A stretch of DNA of 64,000 nucleotides from Dastarcus helophoroides. Its lineage: Eukaryota; Arthropoda; Insecta; Coleoptera; Bothrideridae. How positions within the stretch are numbered: position 1 is the first letter of the stretch; each line of letters begins with the position of its first letter. This document shows positions 1-11,701 of the stretch, piece after piece. The stretch lies in the NCBI GenBank assembly GCA_028583605.1, contig CM053336.1:28564312-28628311 (forward strand), given 5' to 3'. The notes below the pieces were generated by a model that was not told where the DNA came from, did not search any database, and saw only the letters and a list, made by a program, of their open reading frames with translations. The translations under genes and the position numbers were made by a program.

Positions 1-860
1 GTGACTTTACACTAAATTCTATTTACCTTGTAGGGTAATATTAAATGGGGCTTAGTAAATATTATGTACTCCTTCGATCTTGTATTGGTCAATATCGGTC
101 ACCGCTCACTTTCACGTTCTTGACATCACTGTTATTGATATACTTTTCAATCGATAAACTGTATTAACAATAAGTATGTACAATATTTCTATCATGTTTG
201 GATAATATTGATAAGACCAGCCAGGTTTCCCTTTTCTGCATCGTCGACTTGTTGATTAAACAAAAGCCCCATTTTGCCATGATTGACATTAATGTTGAAT
301 GACTGAGCACAGAGCGCGCAAGCAAAGAACACCGCGCGCAATTTGAAACACTAGGTTTTCGAGGTATTTGCTGCTTATTGTTGATTTCTCCTGTCAACTA
401 GAAATTATAATTCTGTATTTAAAATTTTGATTTTTTTTTCTGGACATTTAGAGATATAGTTGAAATGTAAATAAAAGAGCTGAAATTTCAGATTTAAATC
501 CCAAATTTTGATTTCAAAGTTAAATATTGATTTTTTTCCAATATCTACTTTAAACTGTTGAAGCCCAAATAGATAAAACTTACAGCTATAACGTCGACAT
601 TTAGAATTTTGAATTGTTTTTTCCAAGTTTAATAAAAACTTTTCCTCAGAACTAAAATGTTTAATTATTTTGATCACAATTTCGTTTATAAACAACAGTC
701 CAATTTTAAATTTTCACACTCAAACTTAAGAATTTTTAGAAAAAGTAGACATTTTGATATAAAACTGGAAACCGCTGTTGTTGTCATAAATCTTGATATT
801 AGATGTCTATAATTTTCTACACTTTACATTTATCAGTATTTCATAACATTTTGCTACATA
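1..860. other. AT-rich non-coding stretch
   Basis: No coding signal is supported on either strand. From about 410 to 700 the sequence is a loose mixture of A/T runs with AAATTTTGATTT-like words, resembling degenerate forms of the TCGAAATTT satellite seen at 50.2-51.8 kb. Confidence 0.5.
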
Positions 861-866
861 TAAATC

Positions 867-936
867 GCCAGCTTAGTTGGTAAGGGACCTATTAAAACGC
901 CGAAGGTTATGGGATCGAATCCGACGAGTGTCGCTT
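867..936 (+). other. tRNA-like relic (pseudo-tRNA or SINE head)
   Basis: A box-A-like TAGTTGGTAAGG lies at 874-885 and a box-B-like GGGATCGAATCC at 911-922, about the spacing of the internal promoter of a tRNA. A pyrimidine run follows, as expected for a Pol III terminator. I could not draw a complete cloverleaf, so a functional tRNA is unlikely. It could be the head of a tRNA-derived SINE or a decayed tRNA. Confidence 0.4.
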
Positions 937-1486
937 CTTCCTTTTTCGATTTTTTACAGATTTATTAACTTCTTATGTTTTTTATGCTTACATTATTATT
1001 AATAGTTATGTAATAAATCTAAACAGCAGTATGCGTTGGCGTAATCATGATAACTACTCCATGGATTACTCAGTATGATCCGAATATTTCAGGATTTCGT
1101 TTATTTTTAACTCCCATGTAAAGCTTCTATTAAAGTATTAAAGATGTGTTTAAAAGGTCTAGTTGTTTATTCCTAAGTATAACTTGGTACTAACATAATA
1201 TCCATGAATTTCTACGGCCTCTAGAATAGTGATCAACATTTAAGTTTCAAACCAAAAGCTTAATTTTTTTGCAAGCAATAAAACATGAACAGCTATACTT
1301 ATCGAACACATCAAGTTTTAGATGACAGTACGAACTGAAGAGATAAAAGTATTAATTATTTTATACAATGGTGACATTTTTTTGTGAGGAGACTGTTATT
1401 TGGATTCATTATATATTCATTAGTGACAAGGTAAGCACTTAAAAACATAAAAATTAAAAAAAATCTATTAAAAAAAGAAAAAAAAA

Positions 1487-1555
1487 TGGAACTCGTAGGA
1501 ATTGAACGCATGACCTTCAGCGCCAAAACCAATCTCTTTATCACCTGCTCCAAGG
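1487..1555 (-). other. Second tRNA-like relic, opposite strand
   Basis: On the minus strand a box-A-like TGGAGCAGGTGATAAAGAG (1534-1552) precedes GTTCAATTCC (box-B core, within 1494-1507), followed by a poly-A-rich stretch on the plus strand (T-run on the minus strand). It looks like a tRNA-derived unit but lacks an obvious intact acceptor stem. Together with the relic at 867 it suggests tRNA-derived SINE debris here. Confidence 0.4.
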
Positions 1556-1559
1556 CACT

Positions 1560-3244
1560 GGAAATGTTAAGTTCAAAGACCGGAATACTATTTATAATTA
1601 CTTATTTACAATTTTGAAAGCCATTATTATTTATTGTAGTAATCCTTTACAGAATAAGAACTATTCATTACGTAATGTACGCACAAAAACGTCGTAAAAA
1701 ACGTTCCTTGTGAGGTTTAAAAGTTGAAACTCCGTGACTAAAATTGAAAATTTGGTAATAACTTCCAGTTTTCAAATTTTTATTGTATAAATCAAGAGTT
1801 TTTCTCTGAATGATGCATTTCTTTTCAAAACTGCACGTTTGGACTTGGAATTGGATGTTCCTCTCTACATTTTAAAACCCGAAGTAAACGTTTAACTCTA
1901 TCTATGAAATTTAAAATGAAAGTCAAAAATTTGAGTTTGAAGTTTTGGCTTTCAAGTGACAAGTACATGAATTTAAAGTTTAGGTTGAAAATTTTCATTG
2001 TTTTTAAATACTTCGATCTGAAAATTGATGTTTTTGTCCCAAGTTTTGCTGCTGGAAATTCCTAACCTCTAATAATTTCTATCGCCCAAAAAACGAGCTC
2101 TATTTTATAAACAAAATTGTCCTTAGCGTTAAAAAAGAGAAAAAACGTAACCCTTGAGAGAAACTTCTATTTAAATTTCAAATTTCAAAAAAATCAACAA
2201 AAATTATATTACACAGAAAATAAAGTGTAAATAACCAAAACTGCTTAATTACTTAAATTGAAGATATAAAATCGCAATTAAGTATTTGCTAAATCTTCTT
2301 TTTGCTAAAGGTAGGCACATTTTTCAAATTTTAGTAGCAAAAACAAACATCAAACTTGTAATAACCAACACAAAACTATCCTTTAATTGTAGCAAGAAAT
2401 CAAAAAATAAAACTTAACACAAGCAACTTTATTTATGAAAACGCCATAATTATTTTTATTCGTCCAATGTAAAGTTCCCTAAAAAGTACATATTCTGCAT
2501 CGAGTGAAATGAGGTGTAGTAAAATAAAAAACAAAATTAGCTGCCACGCATGTTTTATTAAATTCTTAAATTATAGTAATAAATACACGTATACTTAACC
2601 AAAATAAGTTTTGAAGTATGAAAACACTTTCCAGTATTCTTGTCTTTAGATTTACATGGAAGGCCGAAGGCACTAAAGGTGTCCTTATAAGATGATTGCC
2701 CATATACTTTACATATTCTCACCAGTTTAAATTGGTTCAGGTTCTAAACACAGCAGCACAATACTTAATTTTTGCTCTTGAAGTTCTTCGAGAATGTTTC
2801 GAAATGTTATTAATGTATTTGTTAACCGTGATTTTCGGTGATTTTCTTCTGTGTAGTAATTTATGCACATAATTTATAATTAAACATCGAAGTCACCATA
2901 ACAAATCGAATTATTTAAATACTTAACAGTATTCCAAAGGTTAAGCAAAATGTTTAATAAAACAAGTTGAAATAGAATTGAAAATAAATTTTAGTATTAA
3001 AAATACACATTTAGAAAGATCCAGTGTTACTTTTGAAAGCTACCAGCTAACCACAACAGCTTCTCGGATATTTAATTTAGCGCGAGGTTATGTTTTCTGT
3101 GTATCCGTGCTTGTAATTGATTCCTCTCCCGCATTAAGCATTTTATCGACACCAAAGCTGTTAAAAAGCTTACATCATCGCAGTAAAGTCATTTCGGCAA
3201 TACTGTTCGGAGGCTGGATGTGATCGTATAAATATAAATGGAGA

Positions 3245-3247
<3 letters not shown>
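1560..3247. other. AT-rich non-coding stretch
   Basis: I see no gene. From about 1740 to 2060 there are repeated AAATTT/GAAAATTT words like those at 410-700 and 5620-5960. An 81-codon frame on the plus strand at 2978-3223 has no recognisable domain or codon bias and is treated as chance. Confidence 0.5.

Positions 3248-3294
<47 letters not shown>
3248..3294. repeat. (TA)n microsatellite
   Basis: About 23 uninterrupted TA dinucleotides. It sits next to the truncated 3' side of the Copia element and may mark the point of its truncation. Confidence 0.95.
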
Positions 3295-3295
<1 letters not shown>

Positions 3296-3416
3296 GGATT
3301 ACCAAATTCATCGTTTTTAATTCTAAATACCCACTTACATCCAACGATGTTTTAATTTTCCGTTTTGTCTACTAATGACCAAGTATTATTAATTAAAAGA
3401 GAATTTATTTTTGCTT

Positions 3417-5074
3417 TTATAGTTTTTTCTTATTTCTCTTTATCATTCCTATTTTAATTTCATCATATGATTTAGGAATTTCACATACAATAGAATAAGC
3501 AGATGATAAACTATCATCAAACATATCATCTTCATTATATGATATCACTGGACGATTTTTATTCCTATCACTCTTTCTTAGTTCAGGTAATGTGTTTTTC
3601 TCACTTTTATTGTTTTGAGATGAAGTCTTATTATCAATAGTTTCAGTACTATTTTCAACACATTTACTCTCAAATTTAACCTTTTCCTTTGACTTATTTT
3701 CATCAACTAATTCAAACATTTCATCTGATTTATCACTATCAGATTTTTCTACTAAATTTAAGTTATTAGTTTCATCATCATCGCAAATATTAGAATTTTG
3801 ATTTTCTAATTTAGGTCTTGAGATTAGGAAATTTGTTTCATCAGCTATTATATCTATCTATGACTAAAACACTTTCACTTTCCACGTCCCACACTTTATA
3901 CACATTCGGTTCATATCCTACCAGTATTCCTTTCCACGACCTTACGTCGAATTTTGATTTACTGGTTTTATTTTACGTACATAAACTCTACAACCGAATA
4001 CCTTTAAATATTTTAATTTTGGTTTCTTACTATGCCACATTTCATATGGTGTGTTATTTACTTTCCAGGCTTTTATTGGGCTCAAATTAATGAGATACGT
4101 AGCAGTCAATACTGCTTCTTCCCAGAAAACCTTTTCTAAACCTGCACCGTTTATCATTGCACGAGCTTTTTCCGTAACGGTTCGCACCATACGTTCCGAT
4201 ACAGTATATCGGAACGTATGGTGTATCGGATACACAATTTAACTATGGGCTACGTGGAACCTTTAAATGATAACTTATACCTTTCTTAATACAAAGACCT
4301 TTCATTTCATGTGATACATATTCTCGCCCGTTATCACAATACAAATTTAAAAACTGCAAATTAAAATGAGCTCCACTTTTCGCAACAAAATCTCGAAAGA
4401 CTGAAAATACGTCTGATTTATATTTAATTAAATATGTCACGCAATAATGCGTAAACTCGTCTACGAAAAGCACAAAATAATTTTTCACATTTATAGTAGA
4501 AAGAGTGATTGGACCACAAACATCCGTATGGACAATAAATAATGGTCTTTTCACATGACTTTTGTCTTTAGCTCTGTTAAAAGGTAATCAGGCTTGTTTT
4601 TCATTTATACAAGCTTCACATATGTCATTAGGCATTACTTGGTTAATTTCACTTATATCATTGAACATTTGTTTGTTCTTTATTGCCAAAAATTTTAATT
4701 TCCAAATTTGACCTAACCTTTTATGCCATAATTCATAATTACATTTTTCAGAGCAACTGACTGTGTTTATTGAATTTGTCATGTTCGTATAAACCATAAA
4801 TTCAACTGCAGTTAAATTATTTAGTGGCTTACCTGTCATTTACGACCTTACCATCTTTATTTATTATGATATCATTTCGATTGAAAATGATCGTCATACC
4901 AGCCTGCTGCATTTTCCGCACCGACAATAAATTGTACGGTACCACACCACGGAACAATACACTACTTCTTCCAATTTTCTTGGAATGCCCAAGTTGGTTG
5001 TCACCTTTAACCGGCACTTTTTCTGTGGTGGTGAAAATTCCACATACTGTATTTTTCACCATCAAAGGGTTCAA
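3417..5074 (-). pseudogene. Copia gag-pol polyprotein remnant (PR tail, GAG-pre-IN, integrase, RT start)
   Basis: Four reading blocks on the minus strand make a degenerate Copia polyprotein. 5074-4829 is the end of the protease region, with the NLLSVRKMQQAG linker. 4839-4588 is the GAG-pre-integrase domain (ELWHKRLGQ). 4554-4243 is the integrase with two catalytic Asp (HTDVCGP and YCDNGREY). 4235-3942 holds the catalytic Glu in SERMVRT and the AWKVNNTPYEMW region. 3719-3417 is the acidic/basic linker (LRKSDRNKNRP) leading into the RT (PKSYDE). Frame changes and stops separate the blocks. The protein would cut and integrate the cDNA of the element; this copy cannot. Family assignment is firm. 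Confidence 0.88.
4185..4223. repeat. Perfect 17-bp palindrome inside the Copia integrase
   Basis: The arms CACCATACGTTCCGATA (4185-4201) and its exact reverse complement (4207-4223) flank a 5-nt spacer. It replaces the residues just before the catalytic SERMVRT and breaks the frame there. It looks like a fold-back duplication during reverse transcription or repair. Confidence 0.9.
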
Positions 5075-5176
5075 TTATTTTTCGCACTTGTAACCTTTCC
5101 ATTATCTTTGAGAAAGTTTATCAATTGCTGACGAATATAAACCCTTTTAACACTGCATAATTTTATCACAATTGTC

Positions 5177-5190
5177 CTGGGCCCATAACC
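5177..5190 (-). other. Copia primer-binding site
   Basis: The minus strand reads GGTTATGGGCCCAG, complementary to an internal part of initiator tRNA-Met, as in Drosophila copia. It fixes the element's orientation and the approximate LTR/internal boundary. Confidence 0.75.
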
Positions 5191-5193
5191 TAT

Positions 5194-7481
5194 TGGAAAT
5201 GGAGTGTGTATGAATGATTTAGTTCAATGAAACACCACACTTTAATTATCGAGACTTTATTTATACGAGAGGTCTCGGAAGGTGTGTGTTGTCGCAACGA
5301 AATTATAATCTCAACTTCACAGTCGAAAAGGAATCTTTTCGTAATATTTTCAAATGCATCTGGCCCATTTCATGATACAATGCTAATATACATGTCAACG
5401 TTAATCCCTTAAAACCTATATTCAGAAAAAGGACTGACCAGCGTTCTTAGAATTAATCATCCACCTAAGAGTGTTCAAAATAAGTTGAAGTACCCGTATC
5501 AGATTTCATTTCGTAAAAGATACACAGAAATCCATAAGGTATTCGAGGGTGTCTAATATTTTACTTTAAAATAAGCACCGATAGATTTGTGCTGTCACGC
5601 TTTGAACGTGATTTCCTACATTTAGTTTTGGAAAAAAGACTAAAATTTCAAAAAAAGTCGAAATTTTGATAAAATTTCGGAATTCTTCGGAAATTAAAAC
5701 TTCGATTTCCAATTTTTTCGAAGAATCTAATGTTCCAAATTACGAATTTTTAAATTTTGAACGAATTTTATAAACCGAAACTTGACTAAAATTCGATTTT
5801 AAAGCTGCCATTTTAAAAAGGAGCATTTTCCTAGTTTAAACTTAAAAGTTTCAAAAAAAAATCGAAATTTAGAAGTATTTTCAAGAAATAGAAAATATTT
5901 ATAAACATTTAAAATTTATTCTCGAAATTTCATTTCCAAATTTTGATTTCGAATTAAAACTTTTGAGAAATGTTGCAGAAATTTCAAGGTTTGTTGACCT
6001 TAATCCCTGCACTACAACTTAAGTCTAGAAATTTTTACTTTAGATATGAAATTTCAACTTTAAATTAAAAAAATAATTCATAAAAAGACAAAATATGTAC
6101 TGATCACCTAAAACAATTTAGATAAATTCGTGTAAACACATTGATCACTCTCAAAGCTTATAGGAAACTTTATATACAATCTTATGTATTATTCGTTACA
6201 TAAAAATCATCTTTTCGTTAATGCCCATTTTTAGTATCTTGGAGGCTGCGTTTTGATAAATCCTTCCTTGATATTACGGGAAACACATGTGTGAAATTAC
6301 ATACTCCTAGATCTACCAGTTTAGGTTGTGTGTTTTCTGTCAGTCGGTGCTTAGAGATTTATTAAATATATCCCCAAATTAAACTGACTTGCTATTGCAT
6401 TTATTTGAAAAAATCGAGCAATTATAATGTTCTTAGGTTTCCTGGGCCATTTGTATTCAGAGATATATTTTTTTCAGTCTCAATGCTTACTAAAATGTAA
6501 AAGAAACATCGAATACCAATTATTTTTATCTAGTCTTCGTTTTATAATCCGAAGAGAATCAAGGCAAAAAGGGCGCTATAGGGACAGAAAAGTGGCTGTG
6601 ACATTTTTGTAGGAATAGTTTAGCAGATAATAAAGGTACCCGATTCTCAGTGACCGCACTTTCAATCGTAGACGCACTTTATGCAGCCGCACTTTCAACA
6701 CCACTTTTTGCTAACCTCTACTAAATTTTGATAAAATTACTGGATAAACATGAAATGTAATATTTTCCGTCCAAGCCAGGGGGTTTAGTTGTTAACCAAA
6801 ACCTAACACAATTTCGAGGAATTTTTTCATGGTAAGCAGTTACATATTTCTTTTATTTTTATTATTAATAAGGTGGCTAAATGATAAACTGTAGGGTAAC
6901 TAATTACTGAAACAACTAAAAAAAGTAAACAAACACATACCTAACAAAATCTGCTTTATTCAAAAATAAATATATACATAAACATATACCAGTCAATTAA
7001 ATAAAAAAATATACAAATAACAACAATAAAGCTAATTATAATATAAATAAAAATAAATAAAATAACACAAGTAATAAAAAATTACAATTTACATATTGTT
7101 TGACAAAAAATCAATAATTTGAAGGGAACACCCTAATGTCCATTCTTTGTTCCGGTACCTTCCGATCGTGCTTATATTAGTTGCCAAATGGAACCATTGG
7201 GTAGAACAGATGCATTTTCACAATAAGGTTGGCACTGTTTTACAAATCTGAATGTTTTCACCTGTTTTGCTTTAAATGTAATCAAATAGGTGAACCATTC
7301 TGAATTCATGGGTCTCAAATAATAACACAAATGTAATAGCTCCGGTGCAAGTATTTATATTCTAAGAAAATCTGAACAAATGTCCATAGATTTGCAACAG
7401 CTCTGACAATAAACATTATCAATTTCATCGAAATCCCAAATAAATTCTTGACCATTTGATATGGATACTTCATTTTCATAT
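5194..7481. other. Non-coding; probable Copia LTR side and AT-rich repeats
   Basis: The first about 250 bases should include the Copia LTR, with no clear end visible. 5620-5960 holds degenerate TCGAAATTT-type repeats. At about 6645-6720 there are several CGCACTTT words in a short GC-richer patch. 6930-7090 is very AT-rich. No gene is supported. Confidence 0.5.
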
Positions 7482-7776
7482 TGTTGCGCGTTATCGCTTC
7501 GAATGATTAACACTTGGTGAATTGTTACCACTTTATTTCAAAACTGAATTCGGAATTCTACAATTGTAATTTGCTAACTGACTGACTCTGAGGGAAAAAG
7601 CGACCGCCTTGTAAAAGTCTCGGTTGGGTTTCTTGAAGAACCCAGCAGATAAGGTTTATCGTTTGCCGAAATTTCTGGAGCGCTTATCTGCCATTTGATT
7701 TATTATCGCGGCCGCTTCCCCTTATCAAATTTTCTAGAAAATTCCAAACTAAACTTTATAATTACTTTTTGTTGCA
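7482..7776 (-). mobile_element. Diverged solo LTR related to the Gypsy at 36.5 kb
   Basis: Read on the minus strand, this aligns by eye with most of the 366-376 bp LTR of the Gypsy at 36515-42321. Shared landmarks, in order along the plus strand, are TGTTGCGCGTTATCGCTTCG (end of the LTR), CTAACTGACTGACTC, the GCGACCGCCTT block, GATAAGG, GCCGAAATTTCTGGA, CGCTTATCTGCC and the NotI-type GCGGCCGC. No internal region flanks it, so it is a solo LTR left by recombination, and clearly older than the complete copy. The end near 7776 is approximate. Confidence 0.75.
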
Positions 7777-8950
7777 CTATTCCCTTTTGCAGTGATCAAC
7801 TCACTCGCCACTTACCAGATTCCTCTATATTCAAGGGTCAGTCCTTGATGGCATACGTGCACCATTCTCCGTGCTCTTTGTGGAAAGGTCCTTTACTGCT
7901 GTGTAGCTTGATTTTTGCATGAAAAGGCGATCATGGAATGAATATTTTCTAATGTGGCAGTTGCTACACCTCTCGAAGTAACTGGAAAACTGGACCACAA
8001 TATGTTTTAGTGCACTGGCGTATTAAGAGGCGATAGGTACTCCAAACAAATCCGGCAGCAAGAAAACTTGAAATAAAGAGAATAAGCTCGTATGGAAGAG
8101 GTAAGCTTAAAAACGTCCCGCAATCGAAATTGCGGGAAGCTATAATTTAACGTCTCTGCGCATTACCCAGCTGGTGACTTTTATCGTTTGCTTGCTATCA
8201 ACTTATTATTGCTGTTTACATTTTTGATCTGTCAACTTTGGAGGTTATTGGATTATGAAACTGCATAATTCTGTGTATTATGAAGAATTTACATTTAACA
8301 AGGATCAAACCGGCAAGCGATTGTGTTATAGTTCAAGTGCATGAGTCGAACTATTATGTTAATGGAATGGGAGCCGTTTATTGACAGGAAGATATTATTA
8401 TAAATAAACTATAAGTAATAATATTTTAGCATAAAGATAGATTTTTTATTTAGGAATCCAAAATAAAACAGATCAGTTTACGTCACTGAATCTCAATGTT
8501 TCCAGCAGTTGCGTTGTTGAAGATGTTAAAAAAAAATAAGTTACGATCTTACTAAGTATTTTAATGAAATATGATAAGGTAATCTAACTAAGTGGAGAAG
8601 TAGCATATATTCTTTCTATTGTGCTTTGATTTATTGCACCTGTGCGGAAAGGTAAGGCAATTTAAATATCTAGGAAATGAAAACAGCTAACTCAGATATT
8701 TATTAATGAGTTTTAATTCATTTTCCCCCTCGGCCAGTTACTCAAAACTTAATACTTTTAGCAAAGAAGTAGCATAAACGTTACATTATATATTTTTGTT
8801 TTTAGTTTAAATGCAAATGAGCAATTTAAAGGAGTGAATAATTTTAAATATTTCTCAATGAGCGCAACATTGAAGAGACAAACCGCCGACCATTTGCCTG
8901 TGCTCTAGTCGTCAATTAAGCGGATTCTATCTTATCAATTTCTGTACCCA
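7777..8950. other. Non-coding stretch
   Basis: No convincing coding frame or repeat structure is visible. There is a short GAAAT-rich palindromic patch near 8115-8145 (CAATCGAAATTGCGGG). Confidence 0.4.
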
Positions 8951-9361
8951 TTGGATCTTGATTTATATCATGCAAATTGTACTCCAGGTGAAAAGAACCA
9001 AAATATTAATAAAAAAGTCAGTGAATTAATGAAAATGTTTCATGCAGAACGCAACCCACTATATCCATCTATTGTGACTAAATTTCCAAGAAGCTATCTA
9101 GCGGGCCCTCCAGCTACCCCACCCCTCATTGGTTTGTGTGGAAAATTGTATTTAAATGTGAACAAATTTGTGACCCACCTTACACCTTATAGATGCAGTA
9201 TATTGGAAACATTTTACTTAATAGATATTTGTGGTCCTAAAAAAATCAACACTGTTGGTGTTAAAGATGCATTAATTCTGTATGTCTCGTTTAATTTAAT
9301 AATGGAACGCACATTGCCATTGCAAGGAAAATTAGTGCTTTCAGTTACTTGGTTTTGTTGA
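8951..9361 (+). CDS. Unrecognised ORF, 136 codons
   Basis: An open frame on the plus strand, just beyond the C-terminal end of the P-like transposase remnant, which is on the opposite strand. The protein has a polar N-terminal third (PGEKNQNINKKVSEL), a proline-rich middle (AGPPATPPLIG) and a hydrophobic C-terminal part. I recognise no family. In AT-rich DNA a frame of this length is less common than chance short ORFs, and its composition looks protein-like, so it could be a decayed exon. No splice sites or homologues are claimed. Confidence 0.25.
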   Translation: MDLDLYHANCTPGEKNQNINKKVSELMKMFHAERNPLYPSIVTKFPRSYLAGPPATPPLIGLCGKLYLNVNKFVTHLTPYRCSILETFYLIDICGPKKINTVGVKDALILYVSFNLIMERTLPLQGKLVLSVTWFC

Positions 9362-9387
9362 CGTTAATTTTGCCAGTTTTCGATGTT

Positions 9388-10086
9388 TTACTTCGTTTCT
9401 GCCTCATTGAAACCGGCATTATGAGTTTTGCCCAAGATTTTGACCCTAGGTACAAGGTAGTAGTTTATTACAGTTCGTGTTAATTCTTCATTATATTGGG
9501 TACAGCCTACGAAACTAATAGACTTAGACAACACGTTTTGAACGATATACTGAAGTGAATAATAATTTAGTTGACCTTCTCCGATTGTTTTCAGAATCGA
9601 CCCTTCAAGTGTCGTGAGAATCTGAAGTAAGGAATCAGATGGATACTTCAAGTACCCTTCATCTAGGGATTCGATCATCTTATCAGTTTCGGAACCGTCT
9701 TTCTTTTTTGTTATCGATCTCACGCAATCTAAACATGTTGTCCATCTTTCAATTTTGCGGACAACAAATCGGAAAAAGTAGACTTGGACGCATGAATTTA
9801 CTTTGCACACATTATAGTCATAAAAATGGCGAAAGCCGTGTTGTTCCTGATTCATCTCCCCTCGTTTGATGATTTTCTTTAATACCATTTTCTATTAATT
9901 TGTTTCGTTTGTCGGTCTGTCGTCTTTAATATTTAGAAGCGTTTCGAAAGTTTCTGTGCCTTCTACATTTGATCCCTTCGAAGGCTTTATTAGATAATAA
10001 AAGCCTATTAGTCTGTGTATCTGAATAAATAAAAGCGGATCTGGTTGATCATGAGACCCGCAGCATCCCTGAATCATCCCAAACAT
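9388..10086 (-). pseudogene. P-element-like (THAP9-type) transposase, C-terminal block
   Basis: Two minus-strand frames (10086-9895, then 9888-9388). The first carries the run SHDQPDPLLFIQIHRLIGFY followed by PSKGSNVEGTETFETLL, the pattern seen near the end of P-like/THAP9 transposases (HPT...F..LYR..S.YSL..P.KGSNV). The second frame is the expected tail, with Cys pairs. A short frame break separates them. The sequence between this block and the catalytic block (10087-10981) has no readable transposase, so a central part is deleted or unrecognisable. Confidence 0.7.
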
Positions 10087-10981
10087 CCCCTGGAAATATA
10101 AAAAAAAAACAGTCGTTGCTTCAAGCAGGAAAATTTAAAAAGGTGAAGAACACATATTTACAGTACGGTTTTTTTATTGTTTAGATGTTTAGATTCTTCG
10201 TAACATTCTTATATTTTTTGCCGTTTTTCACAACTGGGGACTTATTTTGGTTTTTTTAACACGTTTCGGGTGTGTAAAATATGTTTTGACTAAATTCCAT
10301 TAAAAAAAGCGCTATAATACTTCAATCGCACATATTATACTGTACCTCAAGCGCATCTTGATTCAGTCAAGCTATCATAAGGAACTGCAACTTGCATTCT
10401 TTTTTCAAAAATTGCATCAGCTCGATTGCAGTCTTAAGAGTTGCGTGGAAACCAAGGCGAGTAATTTCTGATGAAATTGAATAATTCCGGGCCTTGGAAT
10501 CAATTTCCCACTGCTGCAAAAAATTTCACCATTTCCTACAAAAATTTGCTCATATTACCAAATTTTAATATAAACTTCACATGGTTTTACAGAGCGTCCC
10601 TCCAGGAATCGTAGCGATCGATATCTGGCGAAGTACTCATCTAAATAATTTGAAAATCTGGCAACTTAGCAAAGTCGGTGAGGCGAACACAATTAAAATC
10701 CGTAAAGTTCTAGCACCTCCGGTTATACGAACTTCGTTATTTTAAATGAGAAACTTGCGTTTTTTGGATTCTTAAAATTTCAGATATCTACATTTTTAGA
10801 AAAGAATTCGCGGAGCCTTGCATCTGTCAATTTTTTTTTTCTTTAAATACAGTTATCTCAAAAATTTTAACTTTTAAGAACAATGTTGGTTATCCAAAGC
10901 GTCCTTAAAATATTAAATGGAGTCCAAAAATCTAGAGTGTTTAAAATAATATAGTTGGTGTCAACTTTCGGTAAGTTTGGA
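10087..10981. other. Non-coding gap inside the P-like remnant
   Basis: The conserved middle of a P-like transposase would be expected here, but no frame supports it. It may be an intron, a deletion scar or an unrelated insertion. I see no terminal repeats. Confidence 0.4.
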
Positions 10982-11701
10982 TCATATTTCCGGTAAATTG
11001 CCATTGCTATTGCAACGTTTTTCAGTTCTAACTACAGCTCGAAAATGTTCCTTCTTTATTTCTCCATCAGGTGTCTTGCAGAATAAAATATATCTTAGTA
11101 AGAATATTAACGATGCACATATAAATTTTACTACAATAAATTCCTTGGACATAACGAAACTTCGTAGATTTTTCACCAAGTGCGAAAAATCAGAAATGAA
11201 CCATAAGCGTCGTGATTCAGATGATTCGGTGTTGCTATCACAGCTTAACTTGGTTCCATAAAGGCCGAAACATTTCCACACGGCACGATTCCATGTGGCA
11301 CCATCGGATGTGAAGACACCCACGAAGAAACCAATATTTTCCATCAATATAATGCACTCCACTATGAGTTGGGATAGCAAATTTCCCGGAACAGCTTCTT
11401 TACTGAGAAAAGGTGCTATATTTTGTACCCAGTTTACTCGAAAGGGCCGAAACATGAAAACTGAAGCGTAATCTGTCCTAACTTTTCTTTGACTCTCTGG
11501 AGTGTGCTCGTCGAAATCAGTGAAGCCCAAAACATATAGATTTGTTGTATCAAAAGATACACCTTTGCCTAGTTTCATTTTATAACAAACAAACTGAAAA
11601 TCAAGTTCACCTTTAGCAAATTCTTTGCTCCATTTTTTATAATAATAGAAAATCGCCGAGCACAACAAAATACGTCTACTCTTTTTATCTGTCAAAAACA
11701 A
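10982..11701 (-). pseudogene. P-element-like transposase, catalytic RNase H-like block, active-site residues lost
   Basis: A 239-codon minus-strand frame with hallmark strings of P-like transposases: LGKGVSFDTTNLYVLGFTDF, EHTPESQRKVRTDYASVFMF, FTSDGATWNRAVWKCFG and WFISDFSHLVKNLRSFV. The block normally begins with the strand F-D-E-M that holds the first catalytic acid. Here the same position reads VCYKMKL (TAT AAA), so Asp has become Tyr and Glu has become Lys, each one substitution away. The second catalytic Asp (TSDGA) is kept. The copy should be inactive as a transposase. The family is sure; whether anything is still expressed is unknown. Confidence 0.85.

Larger units (their letters stand above)
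3417..5193 (-). mobile_element. Truncated Ty1/Copia retrotransposon
   Basis: On the minus strand, a primer-binding site at 5177-5190 reads GGTTATGGGCCCAG, the half-tRNA(iMet) primer site typical of Copia elements. The tail of the protease region, the GAG-pre-integrase domain, the integrase core and the start of the reverse-transcriptase linker follow. Gag is missing: only about 100 bases separate the PBS from the protease tail. RT and RNase H are missing beyond 3417. The LTR should lie above about 5193, but I could not fix its other end. Confidence 0.85.

Noticed and set aside
2978..3223. 81-codon plus-strand frame
   Set aside because: No domain, no splice or promoter context, and the composition is like the surrounding AT-rich DNA.
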